A stretch of 64,000 nucleotides of DNA. Origin: Oegoconia quadripuncta. Its lineage: Eukaryota > Arthropoda > Insecta > Lepidoptera > Autostichidae. Of this stretch, positions 57,475-64,000 are shown piece after piece (position 1 is the stretch's first letter; each line of letters opens with the position of its first letter). The stretch spans positions 33,945,242 to 34,009,241 of the forward strand of contig OX438743.1 of assembly GCA_949316235.1 (NCBI GenBank), read 5' to 3'. Both the position numbers and the translations under genes were made by a program. The notes under the pieces are model-generated. The model was given only the letters and a program-made list of their open reading frames with translations, was not told the origin of the DNA and ran no database searches.

Positions 57475-59240
57475 GATTTCAAGACCTTTTCATACCACTA
57501 ATGTCTCGTGTCAGGATCGCTAAGAAGTGTGGAATTATGGCTAGAAAATATCCCAATTGGGATTTAGGCGAAGATAAAGAATGTGAAGCATACCCTGAAA
57601 ATCTGTTTCAAAATTGAAGCCAAGAGTGTTATAGGATACATTTCATATTAAAAAAACCAATTTGGCGCCCACAAAATATAAAATGTCTTCTGCTATATTC
57701 AAGCGAAAGGCTTGACGGATTCTGAAGTAGTTTGAAGCTTTCTTGTTACTTTTTTTTAGGCTTTTTGGTTTTAAATTATTTTATTTAGATGTTTTAGTTT
57801 CGCCGCCGAAAATAGGCTCGAGCCTCGGTTCTTGAATCAGAGGAATTTCATTAGTTTATTTCTTAATTCCCTAACCGAATCTTGCAATGATTTCCATAAC
57901 GAAATGTTCATGCTTGTACATATTTTATATTGTTATGAAATACTGGAAATGAACGAACTCGGTAAGCGATCTTATGGAAATGACAGATTGTTAAATTGTC
58001 TACCTCTCTAACTAGATCAAGAAAAAAGGAAAGACGGTATACGAATATAAGGTGATGTGAAACCACTTTTCTAAACGTGTGCGAGTTAACGCTACACGTG
58101 GGACTATGTGATTGGTTTCCTTTTGATAAATTTTTGTGCATAAGCGTGTAAAATTCGACATCGATTGTAGTTTCACTTCTATCGTCAGCGAGCTCCATCT
58201 ATCTTTCTCTTGGTGTTAGCCCTGTAACTTCTCCGACGTGTAGGAATTATTTTTATAATATTTAATTTTTCTCCTTAAGCTCCATATCCGTGACCTCATT
58301 GATTTATATTCTTATCATAATCATGTAAGCCACAGGATGTCCACGTGCAACTTCCGTGTTTCTATACTAAATTTTTCCTCGGGGGTTTTCTAATCATTTA
58401 ACGTCACCTAGCCTAGTTAAGTTGATATCTTTTAATTAAATTTTACTTCCAAATAGGCCCTGTAAAAGAGTCTCCACCGTCATTTATTGGCAATAAATGA
58501 CTTCAAAAACCCCTATTAAGTTCTTCAAGAAATATTTAAACAGAGATACCTTAGCTAGACGTAGACGTAAACAATTTATGTTCCTCTAATAACTGTCGAA
58601 TTCCTCTAGCAACAAATTACATGACGCGTTGAGTTACTGAATGGGCGATGGAAACAAATCGCGTAGTAATTCCAAAGAGTTTTGAATAGAGTCCAATACT
58701 ATTTTCGTCTCCGAACGCTGATCTTTAAGCTATTATTTCGTTTTCTTCCGACATCGCTTGCCGATGGAATTGTTGTTGTTTTATTAATGGAACGAAGCAA
58801 AATCATCTTAACGACACGGTTTATATCTTATTTTGTCATTTTTAACTGGTCTGTGATTCAGTTTTAATGAGCAAATATTGATTAAATGTCTTATGTCGAG
58901 AACTGGTCGTAAGTGGCCTCCCGTTTAGAATAAAAAATAATTTGAATTTAATTGAAAATCTACGAACCCGAAGTTCAAGCCCCGCGGGCGCCCTTAGTTA
59001 TAGTTATACTGCGCAGTTGCAAAACACTTTTTGTAAGCAAGAGATGACGGACAGAGGGCTCCCGCGATTGTTCCCTGGCCCAGGTCAAGCTAAAAAAGAA
59101 ATAGCCTATCACGAACAGTCATCGTCAAAAAACCCTCGCAATAGCAGTGAAAGTACAAAATAAAATAGCACAATTTTAGGTGATGTGGTTGGGTATAACG
59201 ATGCTTCTTATAAATTATTATCATCAATACAAGTCCATTG
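57475..59240. other. AT-rich sequence, no gene seen
   Basis: No confirmed gene. 58942-59163 plus is open for 73 codons with GC-rich parts, no known domain. Confidence 0.4.
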
Positions 59241-59244
59241 CTTG

Positions 59245-59417
59245 TTAGTAAAGTCGATCTTGGATTGTCCGGTTTCAGTTACTTGCATCCGTCTTGCGTA
59301 GATCGTCGTAACATGTAACTTGGGGTCTCCAACGGTTCTGCGATAAATGTGGCCAAGTCGTTCCCACTCCAGCTTACCAATTCTCTGAGCTATGTCAGCA
59401 ACTCTCGTTCTTTGATG
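59245..59417 (-). pseudogene. Possible RTE-like LINE fragment
   Basis: The minus strand encodes 'RVADIAQRIGKLEWERLGHI' and 'YRRTVGDPK', resembling the 'kLkWqwaGHi.Rr' block just before the C-terminus of RTE-like ORF2. The copy is cut off by the SINE A insertion at 59418. Confidence 0.5.
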
Positions 59418-59636
59418 TGTAGTGGATAGTGACCCTCTCAGCGAAACCAACGGTTGCGGGTTCGAATCCCGCGAGGGTTAAATGTTTGTGTGATGAATAT
59501 GAACATTTATTCCCGAGTCATGGAAGTTCATATAAATATTTATCCGTTATCTAGTATCCATAGCACAAGCTTTGGTTAGTTTTGGAATGGATGATTGGTG
59601 TAAGTGTCCGAAATATTTATTATTTATTTATTTATT
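59418..59636 (+). mobile_element. SINE A, copy 3
   Basis: 'gtagtggatagtgaccctct', 'ggttgcgggttcgaatcccg', 'acaagctttggttagttttg' and a TTTA tail. The first ~12 bp of the head are missing relative to copy 2. Confidence 0.85.
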
Positions 59637-59689
59637 CCGAACATAATTTCTTCTTATAAATAGTAAAAATCAGTTCTTAAACTTTCTCA

Positions 59690-59870
59690 GTATAAACGCT
59701 ACGCAGTAGTAGTGTATTATATTAAGTTTCTTTGCCATGGTTGTCTGGAAGAGATCGCTATAAGCGATAAGACCGCCTTTGTACACCGGTTAAAATAATA
59801 TCACTGTGTATATTTTTAAGCTGTGTACAATAAAGAATTTTTTCTTTCTTTCTTTCTTTCTTTCTTTCTC
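59690..59870 (+). mobile_element. LINE-type 3' tail (family G) with TTTC tail
   Basis: 'tggttgtctggaagagatcg', 'ctataagcgataagaccgcc', 'ctgtgtacaataaagaattt' then a TTTC microsatellite (59838-59870), the fullest family G copy here. Confidence 0.75.
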
Positions 59871-60385
59871 AATCAAATGCTAACTCAAAAATGCGAGAGG
59901 TTGAATTGAAAACTTTGTCATACCTTTACCAATCCTTTAACTGTTTCACAAAATTATTTCCTGCAGTTGGTGAATTCCAAAAATTAGTTTCCACCACTTC
60001 CAGAACTCGGTCCAGTAGCCACACAGCTGTGCTGGCCACCGTTCGCATCTCAATGGAAGCATTGTCCGACCGTATACGTACCAATCGCAATGGAGACTAT
60101 TTTTGCTCAAACCTGTCCGTGTCTGTCACGGAAAAAATGTCAGTGGAGTTGTTAGTGTTAATAATTTATTTTTGTCATTTGGGTTCGTTGAAAAGTCATA
60201 TAATATTTTATTGCATTAGAACATTACACAAAACAGAGTAGGCACAAACGATAGGTCCTTTATAAAAGTGGACTTACTCTTTACTACAATGAATAATATA
60301 AAAATAAAATATCCAAATAACAGACAGAAAACAGACTTACATAAAATATAATATGAAATACATACATAAGACAAAATATATATAT
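59871..60385. other. Unassigned; weak transposase-like frame
   Basis: The plus-strand frame 59891-60241 contains 'RSSSHTAVLATVRISMEALS', faintly like a mariner-type helix-turn-helix segment. Too weak to call. Confidence 0.25.
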
Positions 60386-60389
60386 GCAC

Positions 60390-60548
60390 CCACATACACA
60401 TATTAATATCACTAAAGATGGATGTAAGAGGGTAGGGGTAGTCCTGAATTAATCTTGGCAATTTATTCCACATTGTAGCTGCTTGAACATTGACGGAGGG
60501 AAAACTTTGTGGTAGCTCTAGGAAAGGCAAGCGATTTGTGATGCAGGA
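60390..60548 (-). pseudogene. LINE ORF2 C-terminal scrap
   Basis: The minus strand reads 'NRLPFLELPQSFPSVNVQAA' and 'TMWNKLPRLIQD', the '...A...WN.LP..i' block that closes many LINE ORFs. AT-rich 3' UTR-like sequence follows. Only about 45 codons are recognisable. Confidence 0.55.
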
Positions 60549-60559
60549 TCGCCAAGAGC

Positions 60560-60990
60560 ATCAAGAGCCTAGGAGCGTATAAATTAAATAAAAACAAGAA
60601 CTTGCATCTACACCTGCTACGATTTTGTACACAGAAAGATGAAAAGTTTGTATGAAGTCGACTCATTTCTTCCGGCAGGTGTAATTAAAAGTGGCTCATA
60701 GATTGTAAACAGAATAACCAAAACTAGTGGTAGGGCAGAATAGTAATTCTGCCCCACGCAACCAGACAGCGAGCGTAGCGATCAGCGCTAATCGTCTCCC
60801 ATAGAGAACGATGCATATATCAAGTTAGTTGTTGTTCCTTTTCCTTTTTCTTCGAAACTGTGTAAAGCAATCGATCGTTTCGATCATACTTTTAAATTCT
60901 GATATTCTGATATGTCTAAACTGAGAATTGAGGAACTGACTCCAGATCCATAGTAATAAACTAGTCTTAGATTTGGAGCTAACAATATGT
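60560..60990. other. Unique sequence, no gene seen
   Basis: No supported feature. Confidence 0.45.
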
Positions 60991-60992
60991 AT

Positions 60993-61043
60993 GACACAGG
61001 CCTATATCCAATAGTGACGTGTGATGATTACGATGATACCTAA
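60993..61043 (+). mobile_element. SINE C-type tail scrap
   Basis: 'acacaggcctatatccaata' and 'gtgacgtgtgatgatta' resemble the last 50 bp of SINE C. Confidence 0.5.
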
Positions 61044-61044
61044 A

Positions 61045-61810
61045 ATTTTATTACTTGATATAACATACAAAAAACAAAATACAATGTATGCATATAGATC
61101 CCTTCAGATGAAATTTCTCTTTAAAATCAACAAACAGACTTGATTCTCCATCTCCACAGATTCCCAGTGCGTCGGTGTGCTGTCATGAATGAAGACACAT
61201 TTGCCAACGACAGCGGATCCAGCGCAGTTATTTGATTTATTCCAAGCCGGGGCTATTGAAAACTCCCATCAGCCTTCGTTTATTTATACTATGTAATGAA
61301 TCTACGTCTATGCATCTAGAAGTCTCGACAATTATAATGTCACTCCACTCTGCCTATAAATTTAAACGAGAAAATAACAAATTAATTACAGCTACTAAAT
61401 TCGTTTTTCATGTTCAGCTTATTAGTATAAGATGATTTATTATTTGTTTTGTTACATTTAGTCACAAATTCAACTGCCCGAGAAATATGATATATGAAAA
61501 ATATGTGGCAATTATTTAAAAAAAAATTTGACAGCGCCATATTTCAAATGTAACGTTGGTAACGTCGAACGATTCTCAGCGCATTTATCAAGAAAGCTTA
61601 GAGTGGACACATCATTTGTTATTAATTTGTCATATTTTAGGAACTAGGTTTTAGATGTACGAAAATTTTCCACATTTGTTGTGAAGCAATTTTTTGCACA
61701 ATAGTAACGTCCACTGGCTAGTTTACAATGCATGGCCTTATCTACCTACTTGGTGCTAATCTTAGAGAGCAGAATATTTTAATATCTTCTTCACCTTTTT
61801 TGTTTTTGTT
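61045..61810. other. AT-rich sequence, no gene seen
   Basis: No supported feature. Confidence 0.45.
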
Positions 61811-61866
61811 TAAGTCATACTAATATTATAAATGTGAAAGTATGTAGGTGGATGTCACATACATAA

Positions 61867-62074
61867 GTCACGACCTAGCCCAAATGAGGTGGTCAAAGAT
61901 ATCCCAAACATTAGGTTAATGCTTGAAACCACATCCACGACTCAAATTCGAAATGCATATGATGAAATGCACAGATGTTTTTTGGTGTGAACTCTCTTAG
62001 TCGCCTTTTACGACACCCACGGGAAAAGAAGGGTTGGCTCTATTCAGTTTACTTGCTGAAACCATAAAGCACTG
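61867..62074 (+). mobile_element. Interspersed repeat family D inside a Helitron
   Basis: 'gtcacgacctagcccaaatg', 'tggtcaaagatatcccaaac', 'cttagtcgccttttacgaca' and 'gctgaaaccataaagcactg' follow the family order. Internal deletion relative to 14551. Confidence 0.75.
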
Positions 62075-62130
62075 AATTATTAAATCACACTTTAACTCCT
62101 GAAGGATTTGGATGACATTTGTTTTTATTA

Positions 62131-62220
62131 TTTTTTATGATTAACTGGATACGAACCACAATGTCTATCTGAGGAAAAGTGACGATTGATACAAATGTGA
62201 GCAAAACCTGGATGAACACG
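62131..62220 (-). mobile_element. LINE-type 3' tail (family E) inside a Helitron
   Basis: The plus strand reads 'ttttttatgattaactggat' then 'gaggaaaagtgacgattga', the reverse complement of family E with its poly(A). Confidence 0.6.
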
Positions 62221-62279
62221 TACTTTTCATCTTAAAATTTCCGCGTAGTATCGGGTAAAACCGCAGTCACAGGCTAGTA

Positions 62280-63300
62280 CCTCCTCAAATATTAGAATCA
62301 ATTGCATTTATGTAATCTTTGCAGCATCGTTTTGTGTTGTTAGCAAAATACACTGAATCTGGGTTCTGGTAAACAGACTTGAGAGACGGGTCGATTCGGC
62401 GAAGAATTTATGTTGGTTTCCATGTTTCAACGTCGAGATGTCGTTGGGATGCGGACGATCTTGCAATTTGTTGAATATTTGGAATTGTCCCGCTGGCGCC
62501 CACCAACGAACTGACGGGAACTGGGCATGCAATCTCCGAACTATGTTTATGTCTCATTTTTACTCGGACTAAACGAACATAAAAAAATGTATCTACGTAT
62601 ATGTACGTCTATGAAAATGATGTTGATGAAATATTTATTATTGTATATCAATCTGAATGATGAAATAAAATTAGTCAATGACAAAATGTTTAAAATTTGA
62701 TTAATGAAGCCATTCAGTCAAAGTGTTTCTATAGTGTTAAGGAATATTTAAATTATCTCAAAGTTATGTAAAGTGTCACAAATCAAATTTAGCACATATA
62801 CATTACATGATTCATTTCTTATAAGACCTTAGATACTGTATTCTGGCAAATAATTTGTAATCCTATATGTGCCAAATCGTGTACCTATTTAAGGAGTTGT
62901 CTCGCACAACAGGGAGGGTCAGAGAGGTCACGCGAAGAACAATAATATTCAAATCATCATCCGGGTTCACTTTTATACAAAATATCATCTAAATCTATTC
63001 AACGTTTATAACCTGTAAGCGTATTGTTTCTAAATTGAATAATAAAATTATATTTTGAGATTACCTTTCTTTACTTTGACACTGCCGCTTGGCACTACTA
63101 GTTGTACCAAGGGAGATTTTTCTCTCCCGTAAGACTACCGCTTGTGCCAAAAATAGCATCTCCCGTGATACTACTCAGAGACCATGGAGTGAGAGTTGTG
63201 CCGACCTATAGTGACGTAAATCAAACAATTGATTATAGGTACAACCCTATTAATGGCTGGTTGGAGAACTACTTCGTACAATTCACCTCTGTTCATACAT
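62280..63300. other. Unique sequence, no gene seen
   Basis: No confirmed gene. 63102-63302 plus is open for 66 codons without a known motif. Confidence 0.4.
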
Positions 63301-63303
63301 AAT

Positions 63304-63554
63304 GTCACGACCTTTATCCCAAATGGTCAGAGATATCCCAAACTTTAGGGTTTGGGTGTTCCGAATATTACAAGTTTAATGCTAGAAACAACATCCATGA
63401 TTAATTTTAGAAAGGGGGTGAGTCCATCACCGTTAAAACATGCAAGTCTATAGATGTTTTGGTGTAAAGTCCCTTAAACGCCTTTGATGACACAATCCAC
63501 GGGAAAAGACAGGTTGGTTCTATTCTTTATACGTGCCGAAACCACACCGCACTA
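63304..63554 (+). mobile_element. Interspersed repeat family D, near-complete copy
   Basis: 'gtcacgacctttatcccaaa', 'tggtcagagatatcccaaac', 'catcaccgttaaaacatgca', 'acgggaaaagacaggttggt' and 'gccgaaaccacaccgcacta'. With 14551-14816 it defines the family's length, about 255 bp. Confidence 0.75.
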
Positions 63555-64000
63555 ATAGGAATAGATAATTAGAAATACAAATAACGTTAATTCACTTATT
63601 TTAGATCGCTGGCGACAAAAACAACTGCACAAAAACAGCGTCTTATACATTTTATTAATTTAAAATTTTCGTGACAGATTGATGATGAATGAATGGAGAA
63701 AAAACTTGAGCGATTAGCCTTAAGTATGATGGCTATTCCCTTTATAACAGAGACAAAAAGTAATTTTGTCGAAGTAATATTCTTAGCTTCATTAGCTTCA
63801 TTTAGGGACATTTCTCTGTGTCCGCGGGTGGTCGAGCAAACATTTCAATAATGACGTCCATTTGACGTAACACGGCGGCCGGCGGCCTCTTTACAGATAC
63901 ACAAAAACCAAATTGCGGGCATCTGGAATAATACAATAGAATACCCAGATAAACACAGTGTAGGTAGGAACATTATATTGTAAAAATTGTACTTCCCTGA
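63555..64000. other. Unique sequence, no gene seen
   Basis: No supported feature. A GC-rich patch at 63820-63895 is unassigned. Confidence 0.45.

Larger units (their letters stand above)
61815..62277 (+). mobile_element. Lep1-like Helitron with two insertions
   Basis: Starts 'tcatactaatattataaatg', the Lep1-type 5' core. It resumes after a first insert with 'aactcctgaaggatttggat' and after a second with 'cgggtaaaaccgcagtcaca', ending CTAG before T (62274-62278). A 'gcgtagtatcgggtaaaaccgc' segment supplies a terminal hairpin. Non-autonomous. Confidence 0.7.

Noticed and set aside
59430..59480. tRNA gene
   Set aside because: B box only, followed by the SINE A body and tail; same in the other SINE A copies.

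Overview
The window looks like nuclear DNA of a moth or butterfly. It is AT-rich (my estimate, not computed). It is packed with repeats I know from Lepidoptera: Helitrons whose 3' ends carry the 'cgacttcgtccgcg' type hairpin or the Lep1-like 'atactaatattataaa' 5' core, tRNA-headed SINEs ending in GAT repeats, RTE- and Jockey/CR1-like LINEs, and TA-flanked mariner-type MITEs. I found no intact host protein gene, rRNA gene or functional tRNA gene, no CRISPR and nothing prokaryotic. The stretch is best read as a gene desert or a very large intron. Nearly every recognisable reading frame belongs to a mobile element.

Layout. 1-9800: AT-rich unique sequence with short repeats (hairpin 983-1023, LINE 3' tails, a TG microsatellite repeat, a Helitron end near 6109-6310) and a possible PIF/Harbinger transposase remnant near 7888-8172. 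9820-13275, minus strand: the largest gene-like object, an almost full-length RTE-like LINE (endonuclease plus reverse transcriptase) broken by one frameshift, with a 41-bp tandem repeat at its 5' end. 13300-18650: SINE/LINE tails, a Helitron and a degenerate 16-bp minisatellite. 18650-19466: 3' piece of a second LINE. 19665-20483: a foldback transposon with two nearly identical 272-bp arms. 20500-36380: mostly unique AT-rich DNA with LINE tails, hairpins and one 155-bp palindromic MITE. 36386-36805: a 420-bp mariner-type MITE. 40082-42489: SINEs, one inserted in another.

43016-46044, minus strand, is the most gene-like composite. A small exon (ATG plus 31 codons, clean splice sites) and a second exon resemble the start of a Mutator-like transposase gene. 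The second exon runs without a stop into a 5'-truncated LINE reverse transcriptase. Its intron holds a Helitron, and the LINE 3' UTR holds a perfect 213-bp direct repeat. 47986-48935 is one SINE carrying three separate insertions, each with its own target-site duplication. 49345-49565, 54788-54905, 55190-55345 and perhaps 59245-59417 are C-terminal scraps of RTE-like LINEs. 52880-53135 is a SINE with a 5S-rRNA-like head sharing its tail with the tRNA-headed SINE. 53858-54205 and 60390-60548 are ends of other LINEs. 61815-62277 is a Lep1-like Helitron split by two insertions.

Working together: LINE enzymes of these types would supply retrotransposition to the SINEs and truncated LINE ends, while the MITEs, foldback element and Helitrons would depend on transposases encoded elsewhere. 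Element family names are from recall and inspection; nothing was searched.
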